Source: Peptostreptococcaceae bacterium (GTDB taxonomy: Bacteria > Bacillota > Clostridia > Peptostreptococcales > Peptostreptococcaceae). Taken from it: a DNA stretch of 9,004 nt. The notes beneath the pieces are model-generated. The model ran no database searches and was not told the origin of the DNA. It saw nothing but the letters and a program-made list of their open reading frames with translations. This document shows positions 1 through 6,952 of the stretch, piece after piece (the stretch's first letter is position 1; each line of letters starts with the position of its first letter). Location of the stretch: the NCBI GenBank assembly GCA_017425305.1, contig JAFOOW010000156.1, forward strand, positions 1 to 9,004, read 5' to 3'. Position numbers and translations under genes: made by a program.

Positions 1-189
1 AGAAATTTAGAAGATGAGCAATTAATGGTAGTTTTAAACTTCTATGAAAATGAAATAGATTTCAAAATACCAGATAATATAGATATAAATAAATTAGAAA
101 TTATATTATCAAACTATAAGGACAAGGTTATAAAAAATGAAACTATAAAGTTAAGACCTTATGAAGCGATTGTATATAAAGTAAAATAG
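1..189 (+). CDS. Alpha-glucosidase (GH13_31-like), C-terminal fragment
   Basis: This is the last 62 codons of a gene entering from the left edge, ending in TAG. The fragment contains MVVLNFYENEIDFKIP and ends LRPYEAIVYKVK. That is the pattern of the small C-terminal beta-sandwich of oligo-1,6-glucosidases and alpha-glucosidases: a VLNF strand, then a 'leuRPYEA-y' closing strand. The complete glucosidase at the other end of the window ends in a comparable way (IIITNMS... LKPWECRMYKI), which supports the family call. The catalytic barrel lies outside the window, so substrate preference cannot be judged. The stop codon is only 25 bases before the regulator's ATG and I see no terminator between them, so the two genes are probably cotranscribed. 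The fragment is short, so the family call is good but not certain. Confidence 0.75.
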   Translation, partial: RNLEDEQLMVVLNFYENEIDFKIPDNIDINKLEIILSNYKDKVIKNETIKLRPYEAIVYKVK

Positions 190-214
190 AAAAATAATGT
201 AGAGGGATAGTTGC

Positions 215-1219
215 ATGATTAAAGTTACTATAAAAGATGTGGCAAAAGAAGCAGGGGTAGCAACATCTACAGTATCAAGAGTGTTATCTAATAATCCTAA
301 AATAAGTGATGAAACAAAGGAAAGAGTTAATGAGGCTATAAAAAAGCTTAATTATAAACCAAATGCTATAGCTAGAAGTTTAGCCAATAATAAGACTAGA
401 ATATTAGGGGTAGTTGTTCCTAGTGAAGCAGATGATTTATTAATGAATCCATTTTTTATAAATGCTATGAAAGGTATGAGTGTTTATGCTCAAAGTAAAA
501 GCTATTATATAACCTATGCATTTAGTAAAGATGAAAATTCAGAACTAGATATTATGAAAGAAATAACTAATGCAAACTTAATAGAAGGCGTTATTTTACT
601 AAGAGTTAAAGAAGATGATAAAAGCATTAAGTACTTAAAAAATATAAATTTTCCATTTGTAGCAATAGGAAGACCAGAAGAAATAGATGATGTTTTATGG
701 GTAGATAATGACAATTTCCACGCTATGTATAATGTTGTTAATAAAATTATACATAAAGGACATAAAAAAATTGGATTTATAGGTGCTATAGAAAACCTAA
801 ATATGTCTAGAGATAGATTAGAAGGCTATAAGATGGCACTAGAAGTAAATGGAATTAACTATGATGATAACTTAGTTATACATACAAATTTATTTAATGA
901 AGATGCAGGATATGAGGCAGTAAATAAGTTATTAGAAAACAACAATGTAAGTGCTATTGTAGCTACTGATGATTTAATGGCTTTTGGAGTAAGAAAACTA
1001 TTAAATGAAAAAGAAATGAATGGAATTAGCTTAGTTGGATTCAATGATATCCAACTAGCTCAATATCAAAATCCACCATTAGCATCCGTTAATATTAATG
1101 CAGATAAACTAGGTTATAATGCAGCTAAATTACTTATTGAAAAATTAGAAGAAATAAAAACTAAAAACACTCATTATATTGTAAATACTGAGTTTATTGA
1201 AAGAGAATCTTTTAAATAA
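215..1219 (+). CDS. malR: LacI-family maltose operon regulator (MalR-like)
   Basis: This is a full-length LacI/GalR-type repressor of 334 residues. Residues 4-27 form the N-terminal helix-turn-helix (VTIKDVAKEAGV, then STVSRVLS). Residues 50-57 (NAIARSLA) are the hinge helix, and Leu56 corresponds to the leucine that LacI proteins insert at the central CpG of the operator. From about residue 61 a periplasmic-binding-protein-like ligand domain follows, with the typical VATDDLMAFGV and GFNDIQ segments. The order of motifs (ISDET, LNYKPN, NPFF near residue 78) resembles streptococcal and enterococcal MalR. ATG 215 has AGAGGG at 201-206, 8 bases upstream. Genes on both sides belong to maltose metabolism, so control of this locus is the natural inference. 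The effector cannot be read from sequence. The two ATCGRT-centred palindromes ahead of pgmB and malT are its likely targets, although CcpA is an alternative binder. Confidence 0.88.
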   Translation: MIKVTIKDVAKEAGVATSTVSRVLSNNPKISDETKERVNEAIKKLNYKPNAIARSLANNKTRILGVVVPSEADDLLMNPFFINAMKGMSVYAQSKSYYITYAFSKDENSELDIMKEITNANLIEGVILLRVKEDDKSIKYLKNINFPFVAIGRPEEIDDVLWVDNDNFHAMYNVVNKIIHKGHKKIGFIGAIENLNMSRDRLEGYKMALEVNGINYDDNLVIHTNLFNEDAGYEAVNKLLENNNVSAIVATDDLMAFGVRKLLNEKEMNGISLVGFNDIQLAQYQNPPLASVNINADKLGYNAAKLLIEKLEEIKTKNTHYIVNTEFIERESFK

Positions 1220-1225
1220 TATATT
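1197..1225 (+). promoter_or_regulatory. Candidate sigma-A promoter for pgmB-malP
   Basis: TTGAAA (1197-1202) and TATATT (1220-1225) are separated by 17 bases, matching 10 of 12 consensus positions. The element overlaps the last codons of malR. Transcription would start near 1232, inside the palindrome at 1224-1249. The RNA would then carry only half of that hairpin and would escape it as a terminator. This is a motif match in A+T-rich DNA, so a chance hit is possible. Confidence 0.4.
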
Positions 1226-1249
1226 AGGGTGATTATATAATCACCCTAA
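1224..1249 (+). terminator. Hairpin behind malR, probable intrinsic terminator
   Basis: This is a perfect 26-base palindrome whose left arm is TTAGGGTGATTAT. As RNA it folds into an 11-bp stem with a 4-base loop, followed by a moderately U-rich run (CTTTAAACTTTATT). It begins 4 bases after the malR stop codon, which suits a terminator. The tail is weaker than in the two clear terminators further on, so termination may be partial. Because it is a symmetric DNA site, a protein-binding role cannot be excluded. Confidence 0.6.
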
Positions 1250-1263
1250 CTTTAAACTTTATT

Positions 1264-1278
1264 ATGCAATCGGTTGCC
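1264..1278 (+). promoter_or_regulatory. LacI/CcpA-type operator ahead of pgmB
   Basis: ATGCAATCGGTTGCC contains the near-palindrome GCAATCGGTTGC (1266-1277) with the central CpG typical of LacI-family operators. It matches 13 of 14 core positions of the site before malT. It also fits the CcpA cre consensus WTGNAANCGNWNNCW at 14 of 15 positions. It sits between the malR hairpin and the pgmB ribosome binding site, about 40 bases after the candidate promoter's start point, where a bound repressor could block elongation. Whether MalR, CcpA or both bind is not decidable here. Confidence 0.7.
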
Positions 1279-1302
1279 TTGTTAATAAAGGGAGATTAGT
1301 TT

Positions 1303-1962
1303 ATGATAGAAGCAATTATATTTGATTTAGATGGAGTTATTACAGATACAGCAAAATATCATTACTTAGCGTGGAAAGAGCTAGGTAGTAAAATAGGTAT
1401 AGAAATAGATGAAGAAGTTAATGAATCTTTAAAAGGTATAAGTAGAATGGAATCTTTAGAAAGAATATTAGCTTATGGAAATAAAGAAAGTGAATTTTCA
1501 AGTGAAGAAAAACTAGATATGGCTAATAATAAAAATGATTATTATATATCTCTTATACAAAATTTAACACCAAAGGATATATTACCGGGAATAGAGTGCT
1601 TATTAAATGAAATAAAAAGTAAATCTATAAAGATAGGATTAGCATCGGCAAGTAAAAATGCAATAAGTGTATTAACAAACTTAAAACTTATAGATTGTTT
1701 CGATTTTATAGCAGATGCAAGTAAATGCAAAAACAGTAAACCTGCACCAGATATATTTTTAATGGCAGCTGAAGGATTAAATGTAGAACCTAAAAACTGT
1801 ATAGGAATAGAAGATGCTAGTGCAGGAATTGATGCTATAAATAGTGCAGGAATGTATTCTGTTGGAGTTGGAGATTTTAAAACACTAAGCAAAGCAAATT
1901 ATGTAGTTGATAAAACAGACAACCTAACTTTAAGCAATATATTAAGTGAATATAATAAATAA
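1303..1962 (+). CDS. pgmB: Beta-phosphoglucomutase
   Basis: This cytosolic HAD-superfamily mutase converts beta-D-glucose 1-phosphate into glucose 6-phosphate through a beta-glucose 1,6-bisphosphate intermediate. The 219 residues match the usual family length. Visible catalytic features are the DLDG motif with nucleophile Asp8 and acid/base Asp10, and Thr16 and His20 at the positions known from the Lactococcus lactis enzyme. The cap-domain segment LKGISR carries Lys44 and Arg48. Motif II is Ser115-Ala116-Ser117, motif III is Lys146 in SKPAPD, and the Mg-binding pair is Glu170-Asp171 in GIEDASAG. ATG 1303 has a GGGAG site 8 bases upstream. The malP gene follows after 26 bases, so the beta-glucose 1-phosphate made by the phosphorylase is handled by the adjacent gene product. 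The operator-like site at 1264-1278 probably controls both. Confidence 0.95.
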   Translation: MIEAIIFDLDGVITDTAKYHYLAWKELGSKIGIEIDEEVNESLKGISRMESLERILAYGNKESEFSSEEKLDMANNKNDYYISLIQNLTPKDILPGIECLLNEIKSKSIKIGLASASKNAISVLTNLKLIDCFDFIADASKCKNSKPAPDIFLMAAEGLNVEPKNCIGIEDASAGIDAINSAGMYSVGVGDFKTLSKANYVVDKTDNLTLSNILSEYNK

Positions 1963-1988
1963 CATAAATTTATATTAGGGGGAAATTT

Positions 1989-4268
1989 ATGAAACGATTA
2001 TTTGAAAAAATAGATGAATGGAAGATAATCCAAGATAAAATAGAGTTTGAAGAAAATAGACTAACAGAGTCCATAATGAGTTTAGGGAATGGATATATGG
2101 GAATGAGAGGCAACTATGAAGAAAGTTACTCTAAAGATAGTCATAGAGGTTCTTATATAGCTGGAGTATGGTATCCAGACAAAACTAGAGTTGGTTGGTG
2201 GAAAAATGGATATCCAGAGTATTTTGGTAAAGTTCCTAACTCAGTTAATTACATTGGTATAAAAGTATTTATAGATGACAAAGAATTAGACTTAGCCACT
2301 TGTGAAGTTAAAGACTTCTATAGAGAGCTAGATATTAAAAATGGGGTTTTAACTCGTAAGTTTATAGCAAATATAGATAATAAAGAGATAGAAGTAAATA
2401 TAGTAAGATTTTTAAGTATAAGTAGAAAAGAATTAGCTGTAATAAAATATGATGTTAAAGCCTTAAACTTTGATGGAAAGATTAAATTTGTTCCATATTT
2501 AGACTCAAATGTAGCGAATGAAGATTCTAACTACGAAGAAGAGTTTTGGACAGGAGTAGATTCTTATTCAAATAACTTAGAAGGTAGTGTAGTAGCTTCT
2601 ACTAAAGAAAATAATTTTAATACACCTGTATTTACTATAGCTGCAAATATGAATATAAAAGTGAATGGAAATATAGATAATATAAATCACTCAAATTCTA
2701 ATAGATACAGTGAAAATGAAATAGAGATGAGTATTTCTAAAGGTGAAATTGTAGGAATAGAAAAATATATTACTATAGTTTCAACTAGAGATTATGAAAA
2801 ATCTCAATTAATAAAAGAAAGTAAGAAAATATTAGATGAAGAGACTATAAAAGGATACGAAACTCTATATAAAGAGCATTGTGAAGCTTGGAATAAAAGG
2901 TGGGAAACTGCTGATATAAAAATAGATGGAGATATATTAGCTCAACAAGGAATAAGATATAATTTATTCCAATTATTCTCAACATATTATGGTGAAGATT
3001 CAAGATTAAATATAGGACCAAAAGGATTTACAGGTGAAAAATATGGTGGAGCAACTTATTGGGATACTGAAGCTTATTGCCTACCTGTGTATTTAGGAGT
3101 TGCAGATAAACAAGTGTCAAAAAATTTATTAGAATATAGATATAATCAATTAGAGCCAGCAAAAACACAAGCTAAAAAACTTGGTTTAGAAGGTGCATTA
3201 TATCCTATGGTTACATTCAATGGAGAAGAATGCCATAATGAATGGGAAATAACATTTGAAGAAATCCACCGTAATGGAACTATAGTATATGCTATATACA
3301 ACTATACAAATTATACAGGTGACTATAGTTATATAAAAGAAAAAGGTATAGATGTTATAGTTGAAGTTGCAAGATTCTGGGCTAGTAGAGTACATTTATC
3401 AACTCGTAAGGATAAATATATGATACATGGAGTAACAGGTCCTAATGAGTATGATAATAATGTAAATAACAATTGGTACACTAACTATATCGCTAAGTGG
3501 TGTCTTGAATATGCAGTAGAGAACATAGAAAAACTAAAATCTGAAAATATAGAAGCTATAATTAGAAATAATGTAGATGATGAAGATATAAATAAATGGA
3601 GCAAGATAGCACAGAATATGTACTTACCATATGATGAAGATTTAGATATAATTGTTCAACATGATGATTTCTTAGACAAAGAATTTATAAAGGTTAAAGA
3701 TTTACCAAAAGAAAATTTACCTTTAAATCAAAAATGGTCATGGGATAAAATTTTAAGATCTTGTTATATAAAACAAGCAGATGTATTACAAGGTATATAC
3801 TATTTTGGAGATAAGTTTACCAAAGAGCAAAAGAAAAAGAACTTTGATTTCTATGAGCCTTACACAGTACATGAATCATCTTTATCTCCAAGTATATATT
3901 CTATAATAGCATCTGAAATAGATAATTTAGAAAAAGCATATGAACTATATTCAAGAACTGCTAGATTAGATTTAGATAACTATAATAATGATACAGAAGA
4001 TGGTTTACATATAACATCTATGTCTGGTGCTTGGTTAGCTATAGTTCAAGGTTTTGCAGGTATGAGAACTTATAATGGAAAGTTAAGTTTTAGTCCTAAA
4101 TTACCTAAAGGATGGATAGGATATTCGTTTAATATAAATTACAGAGAAAATAATATAAGAATCTCAGTTACACAAGATAATATAAAAATAGAAAATTTAA
4201 GTGGTGAAAGCTTTGAAGTTATAATAAATAATAAAACTTATATAGTTAAAGATAATATAGAAATATAA
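1989..4268 (+). CDS. malP: Maltose phosphorylase (GH65)
   Basis: This inverting cytosolic phosphorylase converts maltose plus phosphate into glucose and beta-D-glucose 1-phosphate. Its 759 residues and motif spacing follow the Lactobacillus brevis enzyme closely. Domain order is an N-terminal beta-sandwich (about residues 10-255), a linker, an (alpha/alpha)6 catalytic barrel (about 310-690) and a small C-terminal beta domain. The motif VTGPNEYDNN places the general acid at Glu487, the same number as in L. brevis. Other conserved stretches are HNEWEITFEEIHRNG, the KQADVLQG segment at 595-602 and HESSLSPS from His628; the latter two are typical of the phosphate-binding side of GH65 enzymes. Trehalose, kojibiose and nigerose phosphorylases share the fold, but the motifs here and the pgmB/malT context favour maltose. 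ATG 1989 has AGGGGGA (1977-1983) 5 bases upstream. A 15-bp-stem hairpin follows the stop. mapA is a synonym. Confidence 0.94.
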   Translation: MKRLFEKIDEWKIIQDKIEFEENRLTESIMSLGNGYMGMRGNYEESYSKDSHRGSYIAGVWYPDKTRVGWWKNGYPEYFGKVPNSVNYIGIKVFIDDKELDLATCEVKDFYRELDIKNGVLTRKFIANIDNKEIEVNIVRFLSISRKELAVIKYDVKALNFDGKIKFVPYLDSNVANEDSNYEEEFWTGVDSYSNNLEGSVVASTKENNFNTPVFTIAANMNIKVNGNIDNINHSNSNRYSENEIEMSISKGEIVGIEKYITIVSTRDYEKSQLIKESKKILDEETIKGYETLYKEHCEAWNKRWETADIKIDGDILAQQGIRYNLFQLFSTYYGEDSRLNIGPKGFTGEKYGGATYWDTEAYCLPVYLGVADKQVSKNLLEYRYNQLEPAKTQAKKLGLEGALYPMVTFNGEECHNEWEITFEEIHRNGTIVYAIYNYTNYTGDYSYIKEKGIDVIVEVARFWASRVHLSTRKDKYMIHGVTGPNEYDNNVNNNWYTNYIAKWCLEYAVENIEKLKSENIEAIIRNNVDDEDINKWSKIAQNMYLPYDEDLDIIVQHDDFLDKEFIKVKDLPKENLPLNQKWSWDKILRSCYIKQADVLQGIYYFGDKFTKEQKKKNFDFYEPYTVHESSLSPSIYSIIASEIDNLEKAYELYSRTARLDLDNYNNDTEDGLHITSMSGAWLAIVQGFAGMRTYNGKLSFSPKLPKGWIGYSFNINYRENNIRISVTQDNIKIENLSGESFEVIINNKTYIVKDNIEI

Positions 4269-4273
4269 GTTTA

Positions 4274-4320
4274 AGGTAAATAAAAGACATTAAATATTTA
4301 GATAGGTCTTTTATTTACCT
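4274..4320 (+). terminator. Hairpin behind malP, probable terminator
   Basis: Arms AGGTAAATAAAAGAC (4274-4288) and GTCTTTTATTTACCT (4306-4320) pair perfectly over 15 bp around a 17-base loop. It starts 5 bases after the malP stop and ends before the malT promoter. The U-rich stretch lies within the right arm (CUUUUAUUU) and the bases after the stem are not U-rich, so the terminating structure may be the inner part of the stem. Position and symmetry support a terminator, perhaps one that works in both directions. Confidence 0.6.
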
Positions 4321-4331
4321 ATTGATATGGT

Positions 4332-4442
4332 AAAAATATGCAAATTATAAATTAGTTGAAGGTATAAATTAAATGTGATATACTAATTATGGAAAAAATA
4401 AGTAATAAATGTCAAATTATATTTTTTTGAAAAAATATGCAA
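4332..4442. repeat. 12-bp direct repeat carrying an operator half-site
   Basis: AAAAATATGCAA occurs exactly at 4332-4343 and again at 4431-4442, 99 bases apart. The second copy forms the left half of the malT operator. The first copy lacks the right half (ATTATAAATTA follows) and lies just upstream of the -35 element. The two copies therefore bracket the promoter. It may be a degenerate auxiliary site or coincidence in A-rich DNA. Confidence 0.4.
4356..4384 (+). promoter_or_regulatory. Sigma-A promoter with extended -10 for malT-mapP
   Basis: TTGAAG (4356-4361) and TATACT (4379-4384) are 17 bases apart, and TG at 4376-4377 gives an extended -10 (TGATATACT). This is the best promoter match in the window. 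A start point near 4391 leaves a leader of roughly 100 bases before the malT start, with the operator about 45-62 bases into the transcript. Confidence 0.65.
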
Positions 4443-4453
4443 TCGATTGCATA
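4436..4453 (+). promoter_or_regulatory. Perfect LacI/CcpA-type operator ahead of malT
   Basis: TATGCAATCGATTGCATA is a perfect 18-bp palindrome with a central CpG. It shares 13 of 14 core bases with the site ahead of pgmB. The stretch 4437-4451 also satisfies every position of the CcpA cre consensus WTGNAANCGNWNNCW. It lies in the malT leader, downstream of the promoter at 4356-4384, a position compatible with a road-block or with hindering initiation. The local MalR, whose hinge helix keeps the CpG-inserting leucine, is the favoured binder. CcpA is the alternative. Confidence 0.78.
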
Positions 4454-4470
4454 GGATTATTTATATTGGG

Positions 4471-4477
4471 GAAAGGA
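4471..4477 (+). promoter_or_regulatory. Ribosome binding site that bears on the malT start
   Basis: GAAAGGA lies 12 bases before ATG 4490 and 6 bases before an in-frame TTG at 4484. It is the only reasonable Shine-Dalgarno sequence near the 5' end of malT. The upstream ATG 4409 lacks one at proper spacing. Spacing alone favours TTG 4484 and codon preference favours ATG 4490; the products differ by two residues. Confidence 0.6.
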
Positions 4478-4489
4478 ATTAAATTGACA

Positions 4490-6142
4490 ATGAGTAGTAA
4501 GACAAAACTAATATCATTTGATTTTTGGCAAAAGCTAGGTAAAGCTTTATTAGTGGTTATTGCTGTTATGCCAGCAGCAGGATTAATGGTTTCTATAGGT
4601 AAGCTTATAGGAATGTCATCAGATGCTCAAGCTATGATGACTATAGCAAGAGTTGTAGAGGATATAGGATGGGCAATCATAGGAAATCTACATATACTAT
4701 TTGCAGTAGCAATAGGTGGTTCTTGGGCGAAAGAAAGGTCAGGTGGTTCTTTTGCAGCAATAGTAGCATTTATATTAATAAACCGTATAACGGGAGCTAT
4801 ATTTGGCGTTAATGGAGATATGTTAGCTGATCCAACTGCTACAATAACTTCTTTAACAGGATCACAATTAGTAGTTAAAGATTACTTCACATCTATATTA
4901 GGAGCTCCAGCGCTTAATATGGGAGTATTCGTAGGTATAATATCAGGATTCTTAGGAGCTGTTTTATATAATAAGTATTATAATTTCGATAAATTACCAA
5001 AAGCATTAGCATTCTTTAATGGTAAGCGATTTGTACCGTTTATGGTAATATTAGGCTCAGTAGTTTCAGCAATAATATTATCTTTAGTATGGCCTTTTAT
5101 ACAAGGAGCATTAAACTCATTTGGTATGTGGATAGCATCATCTAAAGACACAGCACCAGTAGTTGCACCATTTATATATGGAACACTAGAAAGATTATTA
5201 CTTCCATTTGGGCTTCACCACATGATAACAGTTCCAATGAACTACACAGAGTTAGGTGGAGTATATGAAATAGTAACTGGTTCAGCGGCAGGAACTATGG
5301 TTGCAGGTCAAGACCCATTATGGTTAGCTTGGATAACAGATTTAATAAACTTAAAAAATGCAGGAGATATGAATACATATAGTACATTATTAGCTAATAT
5401 AACTCCAGCTAGATTTAAGGCAGGTCAAGTAATATTATCTACAGCATCACTTGCAGGTATATCTTTTGCAATGTATAAAAATGTTGATAGAGATAAAATG
5501 AACAACTATAAGCCTATATTCTTATCAGCTATGTTAGCTTGTTTCTTAACAGGAGTTACTGAGCCAATAGAGTTTATGTTTATGTTTATATCACCAGTAT
5601 TATATATAGTATATGCAGTTCTTACAGGATTAGCATTTGCACTTGCAGATATAATAAACTTAAGAGTTCATGCCTTTGGATTTATAGAATTCTTAACTCG
5701 TACACCAATGTTATTAAAAGCTGGATTAGTTTCAGATTTAATAAACTTTATAGTTGCATCTTTAGCATTCTTCGGAATAAACTTTGTAACATTCAATTTC
5801 TTAATAAAGAAGTTTAATATAGGAACACCAGGACGTAAAGGTAACTACATAGAAGAAGGAAATGAAGATAATGCTTCTAAAGCATCTAATAATATAAATC
5901 AAGATGAATTATCAGCAAAGATAATAAATTTATTAGGTGGAGAAGATAATATAGAAGATGTTGATGCATGTATGACTCGTTTAAGAGTAACAGTTAAAGA
6001 CACTAATCTAGTTTCTAGTGAAAAAGATTGGAAAGCTGAAGGTGCATTAGGTCTTATAGTAAAAGATAAAGGAGTTCAAGCTATATACGGTCCTAAAGCA
6101 GATGTATTAAAGTCAAATATACTAGATATGTTGGGGGCATAG
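4490..6142 (+). CDS. malT: PTS maltose/glucose-family EIICB permease (MalT)
   Basis: This membrane permease takes up maltose and phosphorylates it to maltose 6'-phosphate. The EIIC domain (about residues 15-400) has many hydrophobic segments, starting with LLVVIAVMPAAGL. It carries the conserved LPFGLHHM segment (His243-His244) and the TEPIEF motif (Glu358), which mark the sugar site of the glucose/maltose superfamily. After a polar linker rich in Asn and Glu comes the EIIB domain (about 472-550) with phosphocysteine Cys494 in DACMTRLRV. No EIIA domain follows, so a separate EIIA-Glc type protein must donate phosphate. I chose ATG 4490 (550 residues). The open frame reaches back to ATG 4409, but that would encode through the operator palindrome, has no ribosome binding site and adds 27 residues before the family's usual start. 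TTG 4484 is also possible. Neighbours malP, pgmB and mapP make maltose the likely substrate; other alpha-glucosides or glucose remain possible. Confidence 0.88.
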   Translation: MSSKTKLISFDFWQKLGKALLVVIAVMPAAGLMVSIGKLIGMSSDAQAMMTIARVVEDIGWAIIGNLHILFAVAIGGSWAKERSGGSFAAIVAFILINRITGAIFGVNGDMLADPTATITSLTGSQLVVKDYFTSILGAPALNMGVFVGIISGFLGAVLYNKYYNFDKLPKALAFFNGKRFVPFMVILGSVVSAIILSLVWPFIQGALNSFGMWIASSKDTAPVVAPFIYGTLERLLLPFGLHHMITVPMNYTELGGVYEIVTGSAAGTMVAGQDPLWLAWITDLINLKNAGDMNTYSTLLANITPARFKAGQVILSTASLAGISFAMYKNVDRDKMNNYKPIFLSAMLACFLTGVTEPIEFMFMFISPVLYIVYAVLTGLAFALADIINLRVHAFGFIEFLTRTPMLLKAGLVSDLINFIVASLAFFGINFVTFNFLIKKFNIGTPGRKGNYIEEGNEDNASKASNNINQDELSAKIINLLGGEDNIEDVDACMTRLRVTVKDTNLVSSEKDWKAEGALGLIVKDKGVQAIYGPKADVLKSNILDMLGA

Positions 6143-6144
6143 AA

Positions 6145-6936
6145 TTGAAACTTTTAACTTTGAATTGTCATTCATGGCAAGAAGAAAATCAACTAGAGAA
6201 AATAGCTTATATAGCTAAAACTATAAATGAAAAAAACTATGATGTAATAGCACTTCAAGAAGTAAGTCAGTTAATTAATGAAGAGGTATTACATGATAAT
6301 ATAAAAAAGAATAACTCTGTAGTATTGATACAAGAGGAGTTAAACAAACTAGGAAATAATGATTATAAGTTTTTCTGGGATATAGCTCATATTGGATATG
6401 ATATCTATGAAGAAGGGCTTTGTCTTATGACAAAGCTTCCTATAGTTAATAAAGAAAGCTTTTATATATCAAATAGTGTAGATATAGGATTTTGGAAAAG
6501 TAGAAAAATTGTTAATATGACAGTTAAGTATAATGATAAAGAAATAGATTTATATTCTTGTCATTTAGGATGGTGGAATGATGAAGAAGAACCATTTAAT
6601 AATCAATTTGACAATCTTATTAAAAATATTAAAAATAATAAATTAGCTTTTGTAATGGGAGATTTTAATAATAATGCAAATATAAGAGATGAAGGATATG
6701 ATTATATTTGTAAGTCTCTTATAGATACTTATAATCTAGCTATTGAAAAAGATGAGGGAACAACTGTAAAAGGAAAAATAGCTGGTTGGGATAAAAATAA
6801 GGAAGATTTAAGATTAGATTTAATTTTAACTAATAAAGAAATTAAAGTAATTAAATCTAATGTTATTTTTAATAATACTAATAAAAATATAGTATCAGAC
6901 CATTATGGTGTAGAAGTATTAGTAGAGATTGATTAA
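6145..6936 (+). CDS. mapP: Maltose 6'-phosphate phosphatase (MapP-like, EEP superfamily)
   Basis: The 263-residue protein has the endonuclease/exonuclease/phosphatase (DNase I-like) fold. Its metal and catalytic residues are all visible: Asn7 in LNCHSW, Glu39 in ALQEV, His140 in YSCHLGWW, Asp173 and Asn175 in GDFNN, Asp225 in RLDLIL, and Asp252-His253 in VSDHYG. It has no signal peptide or membrane segment, so it acts in the cytosol. In Enterococcus faecalis a member of this family encoded with malT was shown to be MapP, which dephosphorylates maltose 6'-phosphate so that maltose phosphorylase can act. The same gene context here (malT, malP, pgmB) supports that role rather than nuclease activity, though this is inference. 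The start is TTG 6145, 2 bases after the malT stop, with GGGGG (6133-6137) inside the end of malT as ribosome binding site. Translation is therefore probably coupled. Confidence 0.85.
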   Translation: MKLLTLNCHSWQEENQLEKIAYIAKTINEKNYDVIALQEVSQLINEEVLHDNIKKNNSVVLIQEELNKLGNNDYKFFWDIAHIGYDIYEEGLCLMTKLPIVNKESFYISNSVDIGFWKSRKIVNMTVKYNDKEIDLYSCHLGWWNDEEEPFNNQFDNLIKNIKNNKLAFVMGDFNNNANIRDEGYDYICKSLIDTYNLAIEKDEGTTVKGKIAGWDKNKEDLRLDLILTNKEIKVIKSNVIFNNTNKNIVSDHYGVEVLVEID

Positions 6937-6952
6937 TTTATATAGTTGAGTT

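Noticed and set aside
3198..3395. Antisense open frame opposite malP, and similar minus-strand frames at 514-714, 859-1044 and 1542-1892.
   Set aside because: They lie fully inside well-supported genes, I noted no ribosome binding site for them, and their Ser/Ile/Phe-rich products reflect reversed A+T-rich coding sequence.
1989..4268. Trehalose or kojibiose phosphorylase instead of maltose phosphorylase.
   Set aside because: The motif set and spacing, including Glu487 in GPNEYDNN, follow maltose phosphorylase, and the gene neighbours are for maltose.
4427..4457. A second promoter candidate TTGAAA-N19-TAGGAT with the malT operator in its spacer.
   Set aside because: The 19-base spacing and poor -10 make it much weaker than the extended -10 promoter at 4356-4384. 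It is worth remembering if start-site mapping points near 4464.
4385..4489. Possible riboswitch or antiterminator (RAT/LicT-type) leader before malT.
   Set aside because: I find no hairpin plus terminator pair in the leader, and the palindrome there has the form of a protein-binding DNA operator.
6145..6936. Reading the DNase I-fold protein as an exonuclease or DNA repair enzyme.
   Set aside because: The fold and catalytic residues alone would allow it, but tight coupling to malT and the presence of malP and pgmB fit MapP far better.
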